Counted from the stretch's first letter, positions 1 through 10,579 are shown. The stretch: DNA of 64,000 bases from Hibiscus mutabilis (GCA_019671005.1 CM033719.1:21936750-22000749); one strand, 5' to 3'. Notes: a model not told the origin generated them from the sequence alone. Translations and numbers: made by a program.

Positions 1-422
1 CACTGACCTTAATGTAAGAGTGAATAACCAACCACTATATCGATATATAAACAAGAAAACGTACAAGGCTTTCTAAGTAAGTTGAGTATATGGTAGATGT
101 AGTTACCAATATCTTGTTGAAATCTTTTTCGAGAATTGCTGACAAGAACCACGGTAATGGAGCGAGATCGTGCTGATAACGTGTTGTGAATAAAGTAAAA
201 AACACGAACAAAAGAGATGAACAATAACAAAGATGAGAGACAAAGAGATAGACTTGTACTATATTCTCAATGTAGGGTTGTATACAATATTTCTCCAAAC
301 TCTATATTTATAGGCATAAGATGGAAACCCTAATTCCAATGGATATTAAACCCTAATAATAAAGTACATTCAAATCTCGTTTAATATATGGATATCCACC
401 ATAAATAAAGATATTCATAACA
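1..422 (-). mobile_element. Ty1/copia element, 5' end (LTR, PBS and start of the internal region), cut by the window edge
   Basis: Read on the minus strand, 422 down to 182 is a short LTR starting TGTTATGAATATC and ending CACAACA. It is followed directly by CGTTATCAGCACGA (about 181-168), the primer-binding region typical of a large family of plant copia elements. A TATAAATA-like box lies mid-LTR near 305-312. The internal region runs off the window at base 1, so no coding domain can be judged. A second LTR with the same PBS context lies at 37350-37516. Family identification rests on recognition of the LTR and PBS pattern. Confidence 0.75.
182..422 (-). repeat. copia 5' LTR (241 bp)
   Basis: The boundaries are the TG...CA termini read on the minus strand and the adjacent PBS. 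The base pairs just outside (423-427, attgt) would be one half of the target duplication; the other half lies outside the window. Confidence 0.75.
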
Positions 423-424
423 AT

Positions 425-651
425 TGTTGATTTTTTTGTGTTGTAGGAAAAGTGGGGTAGATGTGAGGTCAATATCTTTTTAAAGTGGGGCAGATGTAGG
501 GTCTATTTCTTTTTAAAAGGTGTCAAAACTTTTTAAATGGCGTTTCATTTTTTCTCTTTATATTATATATATATTAACTTTATATAGAAAAAAAATCTGA
601 AAATTTTTGGGTGTCAATTGACACACTTCAATATGTATTAGCTTCGTCAGT
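425..651. repeat. Direct repeat, copy 1 (3' flank of the hAT remnant)
   Basis: This about 225-bp segment recurs at 1411-1630. Shared landmarks include gtgttgtagg, a ggtagatgt run, tgtcaaaactttttaaat, and a caattgacacactt block near the end. It contains the 14-bp palindrome gtgtcaattgacac at 611-624. Copies differ by scattered substitutions and small indels. Confidence 0.8.
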
Positions 652-890
652 GATTAAAAATATCTTTCTCAACATATGTAGCCAAACAATCATTCATCCA
701 TTGATCTCTAATTTGATTTCACAAGCGATTTTTCATAATCTTCATTGCAGAAAATGTTCTTTTCACACTTGCCTTAGCAACCGACAAAATCAATGCAAGC
801 TTCACCAAACGATATACCAAAGAATAAACAATATTCTTTTTTGTATCAACCATCTTCATAGAAAGGTCTTGAGTCCCTTTCAGATTTGAG
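648..890 (-). pseudogene. hAT transposase C-terminal dimerisation domain, fragment
   Basis: On the minus strand the sequence translates to a stretch with YRLVKLALILSVAKASVKR followed by TFSAMKIMKNRL, then a stop, then DQWMNDCLATYVEKDIF. This is the signature of the hAT dimerisation domain in plant TTF-type/DUF4371 transposases, which holds the transposase multimer together. Only about 80 residues are left. One in-frame stop replaces the Arg expected after KNRL, and the frame ends at a TGA (650-648). No BED finger, DUF4371 core or catalytic residues are found upstream (900-1400), so this is a non-functional fragment. The family call is from conserved residues. Confidence 0.8.
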
Positions 891-1410
891 AACTCCTTGT
901 TTGAACAGATGTCAATGATGTATGTCTTCGAACGAAAACAATAAACTTATTAACCTATTATAGATAATAGCAACAATTATCTCAAAATTTAAAATCAACC
1001 CAATATCTTTAATAATCCCAAACATTAAAAACATAAATTCATTATCAATATCAATATCAAATAATAATTTTAAAAATATTGAAACATTGGAAACTCAAAG
1101 AAAACAATAAGCAAATTTAATTAACTTTACCTTGATGTTAGAATATGATTTGATTCGTCATTCTTCTTAAAAATTGTTAAATATCACAAATTTTAAAAAT
1201 AATATTATACTAGCAAAGGATGAAGATTGTAGGTTAGGTTCTTAGAGAAAAGAAAATTTTGAAGAAAAAAAATGAGTGAGTGTCCTGGGATTGTGAATTT
1301 GGGACATGGTTTTTAAATACTTTTAATATTAAATGTTTTATAAAATAAAGGGGTATGGTCAAAGTGGGGTAAAGTTAAATTAAAAAAGGGAATTTTTGAA
1401 AAAAGTGGTT
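891..1410. other. AT-rich spacer between the two direct repeats
   Basis: No reading frame or RNA signature is visible. It would be expected to hold upstream transposase sequence if the hAT gene were intact, but I could not align it to any domain. Confidence 0.5.
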
Positions 1411-1630
1411 GTTGAGTTTGTGTTGTAGGAGAACTGGGGTAGATGTAGGGTCAATTTCTTTTTAAAGTAGGATAGATATAGGATCTATTTCTTTTTAAAG
1501 GGTGTCAAAACTTTTTAAATGGGGTGTCATTTTTTTCTTTATATTATATATATTAAATTTATATAAAAAATAGTTTTCAAAATTTTTGGGTATCAATTGA
1601 CACACTTTAATATATACCGACTCCGCTAGT
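1411..1630. repeat. Direct repeat, copy 2
   Basis: Second copy of the 425-651 segment in the same orientation. Here the end carries tatcaattgacacacttta in place of the perfect palindrome of copy 1. Confidence 0.8.
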
Positions 1631-2039
1631 AAGTATTAGGAGGGGATGTTGGTGAGCTTCCCAGGGAAAACACAGCTTTTATATGTTGTTTAAAAAGCGT
1701 AGCAAATTTAGGGCTACAAAAAGAGGAGCCGTAGGGATTCTTTATGTCTTTTAGATCAAATCACCTAGTTGTGGTCTAAGGAAATTTAGGGCTCAATTCA
1801 AAGGAAATTTAAACTTGTAAAATTTAAATGTTGATTTGAAAAAAAAGAGAGAGATTATATTGGTCGTATTTTAAAGTGATGTACATATGATGATATTTGA
1901 AATTCAATTCAATAATTTATCAAGATAAATCTGAATTAAATTTCCACGTAATGAAATTTAAACATAAAATTTATCACCAACTTAAAGTCTTCTTCACTAT
2001 TTAACCATGCCCATTTATGAAATTTTGGTGGTTTAAGAT
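1631..2039. other. No gene seen; short GC-richer block at about 1640-1750
   Basis: The block around aaagcgtagcaaatttaggg and the following gaggagccgtaggg looks like old transposon sequence, but I cannot assign it. The remainder is AT-rich non-coding DNA. Confidence 0.4.
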
Positions 2040-2480
2040 TGAGCTTAAAAATTAGACTTCTAATAATAATTATAGGAAAAATAAATTTTAAAAGTAGACT
2101 CATAATAATAAGTATTAGAAAGAAATTGGGCACCTAATAACAAGTATTATAAAAAAAATTGGGCCCTTTAAAACAAGTGCTAGAAAAAAATATATAAGTT
2201 TTAAGAATATGCCACTAATAACAAATATTAGAAAAAATTGGATCCCTAATAATAAATATTAGAAAATTTGAATTTTAAGAGTAAACCCTAATAATAAATA
2301 TTAAAAAATTTAAGAGTAAACATCTAATAAAAAATATTAAAAAAAAATAATTGGGTCTCTAATAACGAGAATTGAAAAAAATAGACTCTTAATAACAAGT
2401 ATAGGGAAAATTGAACCTATAATAGAAATTATTGAAAAAAATGTGATCCTAATAAAACGTAATGAAAAATATTAGATCCC
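2040..2480. repeat. Degenerate minisatellite, unit about 35-45 bp
   Basis: A motif resembling cctaataacaagtattagaa followed by an A-run and a ttggg/ttgga segment recurs roughly ten times (for example near 2095, 2128, 2215, 2253, 2290, 2360, 2390, 2440). Units differ in length and spacing. No open frame is conserved. Confidence 0.65.
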
Positions 2481-2704
2481 GAACAGATGTCCCTTCTGGT
2501 CAGATCCAATGACTGTCGTGTATTTAATTATTTTTTTCAAATAATTGAATATTTTACTTGATATAAATAAATAGGGTAAACTACATGAAATGCCACTGAA
2601 CTTGAACCTTTGTATCGAAAATACTATTGAACTATAAAATGATACTATTATACCACTGAACTATGATGTCATTTTGTTAGAGAAAAATAAGAAAAAGATA
2701 CATT

Positions 2705-2775
2705 TTAGGAGGCTTGAACCAAGAACCTCTAGGTTGAAAAGTTTTCAATAAACCAACACGCCAACTTAAAAAATA
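2705..2775 (-). other. tRNA-like (SINE-like) segment in the left arm of the MITE
   Basis: On the minus strand an A-box-like TTGGCGTGTTGGTTTA is followed about 35 bp later by a B-box-like GGTTCAAGCCTCC. No paired acceptor stem can be drawn, so it is not a functional tRNA. The right arm of the MITE lacks this segment. Confidence 0.4.
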
Positions 2776-2936
2776 ATATAATTCTAACGCAAATAGTATA
2801 TAAATAAAACTGTAGTTGAACTTATTTTCATTTATCTCAATATATAATTTATAATATTTATAAATATATTAACTTTATAAATAAATGATACTTATAATTT
2901 ATATTAAAAACTAAAATATTATTTATAATATATAAC

Positions 2937-3280
2937 TAAACCCTAAACCATATATGTAACTAAACTCCAAACCCCAAATCCTAAATATATATAACTAAAT
3001 CATAAATCCCAAACCCTAAATATAAATAACTAAATCCTAAATCTCAAACCCCAAATCTTAAAATTAAAATGTTATTTATAATATATATTAATTTTTGTAA
3101 TATAGATTATAAATAATATTTAGTTTTAGGGTTTAGTGTTTAGGATTTAGGGTTTAGGATTAGGGTTTAATTACATATATTGTTTAGGGTTTAGGATTTA
3201 ATTATATTTATAGTTTAGGGTTTAGGGTTTAGTTACATATATGCTTTATTGTTTAGGGTTTGGGGTTTAGTTATACATAT
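2937..3280. repeat. Telomere-like degenerate repeats in inverted arms
   Basis: The left half (about 2937-3060) has multiple variants of aaaccctaaa and aaaccccaaatc. The right half (about 3121-3275) has tttagggttt variants. The two halves are inverted copies and form the inner part of the foldback. Confidence 0.8.
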
Positions 3281-3544
3281 TATAAATAATATTTTAGTTT
3301 GGTAATATAAATTATGAGTAATATTTATTTATAAAGTTAATATATTTATAAAATTATATTATAAATATTATTAAATTATATCATGAGATAAATGAAATAA
3401 AGTTTAACTGCAGTTTTATATATATACTATTTGCGTTACAATTTAACGCGAAATGCTTAGATTGAAGCAAAAAATATAATTTAGTGGTATAATAATATCA
3501 TTTTATAGTTCAGTGATATTTAATATAGTTTACCCAAATAAATA

Positions 3545-3763
3545 TACTAAATGCTTCTCTCTCCCCCATACTTAAAAACTTCTCTGTCTACACGGGAAAC
3601 AAGTTGGAAACATAAATGAGTAGTATAAAAAAGAGTTAAAATAAATAATGGATGCACGGTCTGTTTTGGGTCCCTCCTGCATTTTCTCTTGTAGGACTAA
3701 AATTTACATCTAAAACATAGCTTAGGCCTTAGAGCCCCCACCCCCTCACAATTAACTTAAACA

Positions 3764-3796
<33 letters not shown>

Positions 3797-4312
3797 ATCT
3801 CACCTGTGTTTTCCCTACATATTTATTATATATTCCTATCATTTTCTTGACTATCGGCTTATTTATAAGGGAGTTATCTGTTTGAAATTTTGACAAGCCA
3901 TATTTTAGCTGTAATGTCAAATATATAATGATTTAAGCTAAACAAAACAATAATAAAACCAACAAGCTAGCAATATTTAATGGTAGAGTGTTGGAATTTA
4001 ATAATCAACAATAAGTTGTTGTTCTTTATATGTGGATAAGATTAGGATCGAAATGTAGTGTTGTTGAATTCTGGTGCTTGAATGCATGAAGACCTAACAA
4101 ATTAAGCGAATGAGAATCGAAGAGGAAAAGCAAAAGTTGCAAAGATTGAATATTGCTAAGAAAAGGCCATGAGGAGTGCTGACAGGTTGTCGTCACTGCA
4201 TCTAAGGAAGGTGACAAGAATGAATAGCCTTCTCAATCAAGGCATTGGTCCTTAAGCCTCGTGGATTTTGCAGTTGTTGAAATTGATTGCTTCCGGTTAG
4301 GCAAAAAATAGA
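3545..4312. other. Non-repetitive spacer; hexanucleotide microsatellite at 3765-3796
   Basis: A short array of tatacatatacatatacat type lies at 3765-3796. Otherwise I see no coding frame that resembles a known protein, and no inverted or tandem structure. Confidence 0.5.
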
Positions 4313-4771
4313 GGCATAATACTAAAAAAATCCCATAATATTTGACTGAATAGTTATTTTAGTCTATATTTTTTTAAGCAATTTAGCCTTCAACGTTTTA
4401 TTTTTTGTCAAAATGATCATTCCGTGAATGAAAAATGTTAGTCAACTGACGATAAACAACTTGAAAATGACTTGACATAATGATACGTCAAAAGAAAAAA
4501 ATATTTTATATTTTATAAAATTATTTTTCGATTGGTGTGTCATTATGTAAAGTCAAAACATTTGCTTATATGACATTGCTACCACGGCCTGCACTACCAT
4601 GTATGCTTATCACATCATTTCAAGCCATTTATCGCTAGTTGACGAACAATTTTCATCTGCAGAGCGGCCATTTTGACCCAAATTAAAACGTTGAGCGTTA
4701 AATTGCTTAAAAAAATAATGGTCAAAGTAATCATTCAGTCAAATGTTAGAGGCATTTTTTGACATTATGCC
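4313..4771. mobile_element. Long-TIR MITE (459 bp)
   Basis: The ends are GGCATAAT and ATTATGCC. The left arm (tttgactgaatagttatttt, then aagcaatttagcc, caacgtttta, gtcaaaatg) is mirrored by the right arm over roughly 110 bp. No ORF is present. The flanks are A-rich (aaaaataga and aaaaaagaa), so a target duplication cannot be proven. The long imperfect TIRs are consistent with a Mutator-like MITE. Confidence 0.75.
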
Positions 4772-4844
4772 AAAAAAGAAAATGTGAACTGGTCATTGGT
4801 TTACATTAATGAAAAAGATACCCATCAAGATCATGCCCGTTTCT

Positions 4845-5270
4845 TTTTTTTTCTTTTTTTAATGATAACTGAATTTTTATTAAAAAATTATGAAAGATAT
4901 CACAAATACAATGCATCCAGAAAGGAGAACAATGAGACTAGTCCACCAAAATTTCATACAAAAATTCACAGGTGCAAAGAAAAGTAAATAATTCCATGGA
5001 GATTAGCATACCGTAAAAATCCAAACATATTGCCCCTTCCTAAATCTCCTTGTCTCTATCCAAACGAGACGCTTCATGGGTGCTCAAGGAGTGGTGAGCG
5101 AACCAAACTGTCATGCAGATTGCTCCGCTACTCATGTTTAATTACATCGGCAAACAACCATCAACCGAGTGGGGATCTATCTTTCTATGACCACCGACAG
5201 AATCATAATTAGAAATTAGCGTCGTGAAGATTTTTGTACGACCACCAAACGACCGCTAAGGTATGTTAAA
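4845..5270 (-). mobile_element. 5'-truncated LINE insertion with near-perfect 15-bp TSD
   Basis: On the minus strand the segment ends in an A-rich tail (TTATCATTAAAAAAAGAAAA). It is bracketed by atcatgcccgtttct (4830-4844) and atcacgcccatttct (5271-5285), a 15-bp duplication with two transitions. This is the arrangement left by target-primed reverse transcription. The body does not translate into a domain I recognise, so class assignment rests on tail and TSD. Confidence 0.6.
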
Positions 5271-5378
5271 ATCACGCCCATTTCTATTACTTCTTAATTA
5301 AACTGCTTGAATTAAAATGTTTAGCAGTCTTGAAGATTAGAAAAAAATAAATTAAAATAATTCAATTTTTCATTAAAA

Positions 5379-5495
5379 TATATAGATCTACCGATTGACT
5401 TAGTGCTCAAGGATGCTTATATATCCCATTTTGTATGTGTTCGAATCTCGACATTTATCTTGGATATATAATACTTCTCTAATGAATAAAAAAAA
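5379..5495 (+). mobile_element. SINE candidate (117 bp), tRNA-derived type
   Basis: An A-box-like segment (ttagtgctcaaggatgc) is followed 30 bp later by a B-box-like gtgttcgaatctcgac. The element ends in an A-run and is flanked by tcattaaaa at 5370-5378 and 5496-5504. Box spacing and a 3' A-tail fit a plant tRNA-derived SINE. The TSD is short and AT-rich, so support is moderate. Confidence 0.5.
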
Positions 5496-5504
5496 TCATT
5501 AAAA

Positions 5505-6547
5505 ATAAAAGAAAAAATATCTTTTCAAAAGTAGAGGGATGAAAGTGAACCAAAAATAAAAAATAAAAGGCCCTTTTATAAAAAAAATTCCTAATTTATT
5601 TATTTTAATATGTTTTTTTAAATCTTAATTTTCAACTCCTCACCGTTTCTGATCAGTTTTTTTAATAAAAAATTCTGGTTCAATTCATACGATTGAACCA
5701 TTAGACTAACCAATTTTTAATACAACCAGATGAGTCGGTCTAGTTTTTACGCCCATCAAATTTTGTGATAGAAGGTTTAATCAAAGTTTTCAATAGGAAA
5801 GGGAGAGAGATCACCAAGAGAAGAATGTGAGAGAAGAAGTTGATTGATACACTGCTCGAACTATTCCAATATTCGTTATCCTTGCAAGAAAAGACTTGAA
5901 GGTATATAGGTCTAAACATGAATTGAAATTTACTATTAAAATTGAATCCAACAAGTGATCTTGGTGAAAAAAAAAGAATGATGCTAACCATAAGAGATTT
6001 GGGTTCAAATCATTTTATCTACAAGGTGTGTGCCTTGTCAAAAGATTAAGAATATGTATGAACATATACTACATTGTAATCAGCTTTAGACTATTAAAAA
6101 ATTAACTATTAAAACTGAATTACAAATATATCCATAAACTTTTTAATTTACATAATTATTCTATATAAATTTATAGATTTATTATTTTTAATATTAAATT
6201 AACAAATATTATAAAATGGAGTTCATATCATATTAAACTATCTTAAAATTAATAACAATTAAATTTATTGTAGTAACCTTTAAAATTTTGAATTGACATA
6301 GTTACTCTATATAAATATATTACTTTATTATTTTATTTAAAATTATATTAAAAATATTTTAAAAATAGTTTATATTATATTAAACTGTCTTAAATTTAAT
6401 AGCATTTAAATATATATATATATATATATATTTATTTATTAGTTTATTTAAATTTCCCTGTTTAAGTATGTACTTTTTTTGTTAATATATTTAAAATTTT
6501 CTAAATATATAAAAATAAAACATATTGATTAACTAAAACGATTGTAA
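5505..6547. other. AT-rich spacer with an old about 148-bp duplication and (TA)n
   Basis: A segment near 6151 (ataattattctatataaa) recurs near 6299 (atagttactctatataaa), with matching ends near 6235 and 6380. A (TA)n run lies at about 6412-6432. A B-box-like gggttcaaatcat is at about 6000, but no A-box partner is clear. No gene was recognised. Confidence 0.5.
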
Positions 6548-6550
6548 ACA

Positions 6551-6690
6551 CACTACAAAAAATTACCTATACCGACGGACGGAAATCCGTCGGTAAAAGT
6601 TATGTTTTTCGTCGCTATAGGTATAATTTTTATTTGTATAAAATACTTATACCGACGGGTGTGTCCGTCGGTATAAGTATGTAATATTTG
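6551..6690. repeat. CACTA terminal and subterminal repeats, left end
   Basis: The TIR is followed by paired CCGACGG/CCGTCGG motifs that can form short hairpins. In CACTA elements such motifs bind the TNPA protein. Confidence 0.8.
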
Positions 6691-7039
6691 ATATTCAAAT
6701 TTAATATTATTTTTTATTTAATATTTTATTAATACTATTATTTTTTAAATATTATTTCTTATCATAAAAATTAAAAATATTAGTAATATTTGATATTCAA
6801 AATTTTTAAAGGGGAAAAATTATTCGATATTTGAATAAAAAAGTATGTAATACATAATCCTACAACATGTACGAGTCTATTAGAAGCATAAGAAAAGAAA
6901 AGTGCAAGCAAATGTTTGTGCTTCTAAATAACATACATAATGAAAGTTAAAAATAATTCGAAGATCCTCCTCTATTGGTTGCTCCAATCATTTCCATCCG
7001 TATTCTGTTGATTTGTTGAAGGCAAGGCTCTATTGTTAG

Positions 7040-8961
7040 AATTAATTGCCGCTAAAGCACTACCAGCATCAGGAGGTGACTATTAAAAGCAATGAAAATA
7101 ATGAGTTTAAATAAAAAAAATGAACTAAGTAAATAAGAAAGTAAAATATATTGTACCTCTGTATCAACCATACGAAGCAAAGCATCCATATCAGGTACAT
7201 GTAGATCTGGACGTTGTTGTTGAAAGTAGGGTAGAAATAAGTTTCAAAAAGTTTTTCTAATTTTGCAACCTTAGATTTCAACCCTTGCACAGCTTCAGCA
7301 TTTTAGATTGGTTGTGAAGGTCCAAATTCCTTAGTAGAACAAGACATATTAACTGCCCCTAAACAACGAACACGCCCTCTTCTTTTCGGTCCCTTAACTT
7401 GAGCGAACACATCATTTGACCATGAAGTTTGTGATAAATTCTCAAAACAAGAGCTTTCATTATTCTTCTCATGAATACGTTCCTAAAATATAAGCAAGTT
7501 AAACATATAATATCATATTTTTCCAAAGCTTGTATACAAGAATTAATAATAATAAATTACCACAACAACAACGGCCTTAGAATTCATGAAACTTCCATCT
7601 TTGCGTGTACGAGATCTAACATAGACATCAGTCTGACATTAAGAAAATAACGTGAAATAGTACAAATCATATATTTATTCATGAAACAATAGTTATTATT
7701 CGAATCAATTGTAATAATAAAGAAAATTATACGCACCAAGTCTTCAACAATCCTTGGGAAAGATCTTGTTCCTGTGCAATGTGGTTCATCTAACTTTGAC
7801 CTATTTGATTTATTTATGGCACTTTGTTCCTATTTGAATTATAAGTAATAAATTATTAATAAAAATTAAAATATTAGAGTTATATAAATTATAAAATTGT
7901 AGCATTTTACCATCGCCTTTGGGGACAATCAATATTCAACAAGTGTCTTCAATTGATCCAAATTCACTCGTGGATCTTTACAATTTTCGATGATTTGCTC
8001 TACAGTTTGTTTCTCATCATATATTTGAGATTTCAATTCATTTTTCAACTGCCTCCATTTGGTATTCATATCCGTGAGAACCCATTTCCTATCATGTTTT
8101 AATGTTGCTTCGTCAATGCCTTCCTCCGAATCAAACATTTGAAATTGAAATTTTAACTATATTAACAAAATAAGACATGAATGTGAAATCCAAAAACAAC
8201 AAACATACCATAAAATCATATTAGACATAAAATCATAAAACTAACGACATGTTATATCACGGTAATAATTCAAATTGATATAATCATTTCCCTCATCTCA
8301 ATCTATTCATATGCAACTAAACGCTACCTCAATCTAGATTAGAGTTCACCTCACTCCATATCAAATATTGATATCAATAAAAGACCATACACACATTAAT
8401 ATTGCAATAATTAAGCAGTATGAGTGTTATGGAAGAGAACATAACTTGATCGTGGACCACATTTCTTCCTTCTTATTGTTCGGCATCTCATGGCAATTGA
8501 GATAACTAATTGGATCAAACTCAGCCTTTCGCACCATCGTTCCAATGAATCGGCGTAAACAAGTTGATTATCCACTGACGGGTTGATATAAATTGTTAAC
8601 TTTGACATTAATGCATAGTCCCTCAGGCAGCTCCCAAATATCCGGCATAAGTGTTGCTCCTCGAACTTTCTTACGGTTAATGTTCTCTATGAAAAAATGT
8701 ATAATTTTAAATGACATTCAAACAAATAATTATATTTGAACCTTTGATTTGAGGTGATCATATCATACCTGATGAGGGTTGTGATTGTAATTCATGGGAT
8801 TGTTCTCCACCTACTCGTTGAACTTCCTCAGATTGTTGTGATTGCTGCACTTGAGATTGCTCATGGTGTTACGCAGATGTTGGTCGTTCTTCTTGACCTT
8901 GAGCATGGGATTCAGAATTTTCAATTATTGAAACAACATTAAGGCGTTTTCGTTTTGCCAT
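7040..8961 (-). pseudogene. CACTA second gene (TNPA-like, Ptta/En/Spm plant transposase), broken
   Basis: The start codon is at 8961-8959 (MAKRKRLNVVSI, a basic N-terminus), followed by a Gln-rich segment with an in-frame TAA. Downstream exons contain, in order: a block near 8690-8415 (NNLYQPVSG, then FIGTMVRKAEFDPISY); one near 8138-7910 (VLTDMNTKWRQLKNELK, then SPKAMVKCYN); one near 7830-7740 (NKSNRSKLDEPHCTGTRSF); one near 7630-7560 (RSRTRKDGSF); and a C-terminal Lys/Leu coiled-coil-like segment near 7290 (GLKSKVAKLEKLFETY). This order matches the plant transposase_24-type TNPA proteins that bind subterminal repeats and assist transposition. Exon limits are approximate. The early stop indicates a non-functional copy. 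Confidence 0.75.
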
Positions 8962-9012
8962 ATTGCTTAAAGTCCTACAAACCACTGTTAGTATGTACAT
9001 ATACAAATTAAA

Positions 9013-9190
9013 GATGACATATAACTTTAAAAACTATTGTATTTGAGAAACAAAATACAAAGATGCACAAAAGATAACATATAACTCTTGCATTTGATAA
9101 ACAAAATAAAAAGATGTTCAAAAGATAACATATAACTCTTGCATTTGATAAACAAAATACATAACTGTACAAAAGATAACATATAACTCG
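9013..9190. repeat. 51-bp tandem repeat, about 3.4 copies
   Basis: The landmark gataacatataactc starts at 9073, 9124 and 9175 (period 51), with a diverged first copy at 9013. The array lies between the two CACTA genes, just upstream of the TNPA-like start. Confidence 0.85.
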
Positions 9191-9349
9191 AAAATATGCC
9201 ATCTTCGTTTTATTCATTAATGGGATCTTCCTCTATATTTTCATTTTCCATATCTGGAGTGACATCCAATCCATTAGCACTGGCATCATTTCTAATCTAA
9301 CTTGAGACTTTATTATCGGTAGAATCATCCAAAACTAATTATCCATGTT

Positions 9350-10423
9350 CCTCATTTTTTGTCAAATGATGACACATTACCCATATCGAACACATCTCTA
9401 AGCTTAGCATGTCTAACAAGAAGCCAACTAGGTTGTTTTTCATCTTTAACAAAGTAAACTTTCTTAACTTGTGATGCTAACACAAATGGGTCACCAGTTA
9501 GATTGTTGCCTTTATGCGCTAAATGTGAGAAATTCACAAGTGTGAAACCAAATGAGCAACATTTGAAGATATAAATAATCTTTGCAATCTTGGAATGAGG
9601 GGAAACCAACGTAAAATCTTTGTAGCTTGTTTCTTTTTTTTGAAGAAGTGTCAACATCTTCATGGTCAACACCATTTGAGGTTTCTTTCCACCAGGAAGC
9701 TCCACATTTCAAACATATCTCTCCATTTTTATTTTCTTTCCAAAACAATATACAGTCATTTGGGCAAGCATGAATCTTTTCATATCCTAAACCCAATTCA
9801 CGAATGATCTTTTTCATTTCATGATAAGACCCTGGTAAAGTATTATCATCCGGCAATGCAAGTTTTAACACCTCCAATAGGAAATTAAAAGACTTATTTG
9901 TCCACCCATTCAAACATTTAATGTGGAACAAATAAATGATAAAGGACAACTTTGAAAATTTTTTGCAATTTGGATAAAGTAGCACATTTGCATCTTTGAG
10001 TAAATCATAAAACTTGTCTCCTTGAAGTATATGATTATGATCCCCAAGCCTTGCACTTGCATCTACGAAAGGATTGTTACATTCATTATTATTCATAACT
10101 CACTCTACCATCATATCATGCATGAGGTTATGAATGTCCTATTCACACTCTCTTTCTTCTATATTAGTTTGAATTTGTAGCGTAGATCCATCACATCGCT
10201 CCCCATAAAAAATCCAACAAACATAACCCTGAAGAAATCCACCACATATTAAGTGATCAAATGCATCCCTCCTAGATACTCTATAAGTGTTTTCTTAATT
10301 CACACAAAGACACCAAATTTTTCTATCTTCAGATCTTTCAAAGGCAAAGTTAAAAAAACTAGTAACCCCTCTAATGTATTCTTCACTTGCCCTTGATCTA
10401 AGATTGATCCACGTCTTATCCAT
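9350..10423 (-). pseudogene. CACTA transposase (TNPD/TNP2-like), catalytic core deleted
   Basis: The start codon is at 10423-10421 and opens with MDKTWINLRSRASEEYIRG, the transposase-associated N-terminal domain, which ends at an in-frame stop (10295). The frame resumes with DHLICGGFLQGYV. At 10096-9690 it carries LYPNCKKFSKLSFII, LNGWTNKSF, LGLGYEKIHACPNDCILFW and CLKCGASWW, the conserved block upstream of the Transposase_21 core. After a frameshift near KILRWFPLIPRLQRLF the sequence jumps to FGFTLVNF and DPFVLASQVKKVYFVKDE, the DUF4216 C-terminal region. The several hundred residues of the catalytic core that normally lie between are absent. The gene cannot encode an active transposase. Confidence 0.85.
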
Positions 10424-10579
10424 CAATGATAAGTTACAAAGTATTTTTGAAACACACTTTATGCTTAGAATATAGTTTTGGGTGTAATTTAAACAGGAAA
10501 AAATGGTCGAGGAATTTTGTCGAACACCTTGTGAGTGTAAAACTAAAATGAAGGGTTTTGACAATAAAATGCTTTAAGT

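Larger units (their letters stand above)
2574..3535. mobile_element. Mutator-like foldback MITE (962 bp) with perfect 9-bp TSD
   Basis: The element begins GGGTAAACTACATGAAATG and ends with the inverted counterpart ATTTAATATAGTTTACCC. AAATAAATA flanks it on both sides (2565-2573 and 3536-3544), the 9-bp duplication expected of Mutator-like elements. The inverted arms reach inward for several hundred bases and carry telomere-like repeats. No transposase is encoded, so it is non-autonomous. Confidence 0.85.

Noticed and set aside
2705..2775. Functional tRNA gene on the minus strand
   Set aside because: No acceptor stem or cloverleaf can be formed; only box-like motifs are present.
2937..3280. 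Interstitial or true telomere
   Set aside because: Repeats are degenerate, short, inverted and confined within a MITE with perfect TSD.
4026..4217. 63-codon Leu-rich minus-strand frame
   Set aside because: No recognisable domain, no gene context; composition alone is not enough.
4304..4780. 9-bp TSD around the 4313-4771 MITE
   Set aside because: Flanks aaaaataga and aaaaaagaa agree at too few positions in an A-rich context.
5740..6008. Two overlapping hydrophobic minus-strand frames (83 and 65 codons)
   Set aside because: No similarity recognised, overlapping in different frames in AT-rich spacer.
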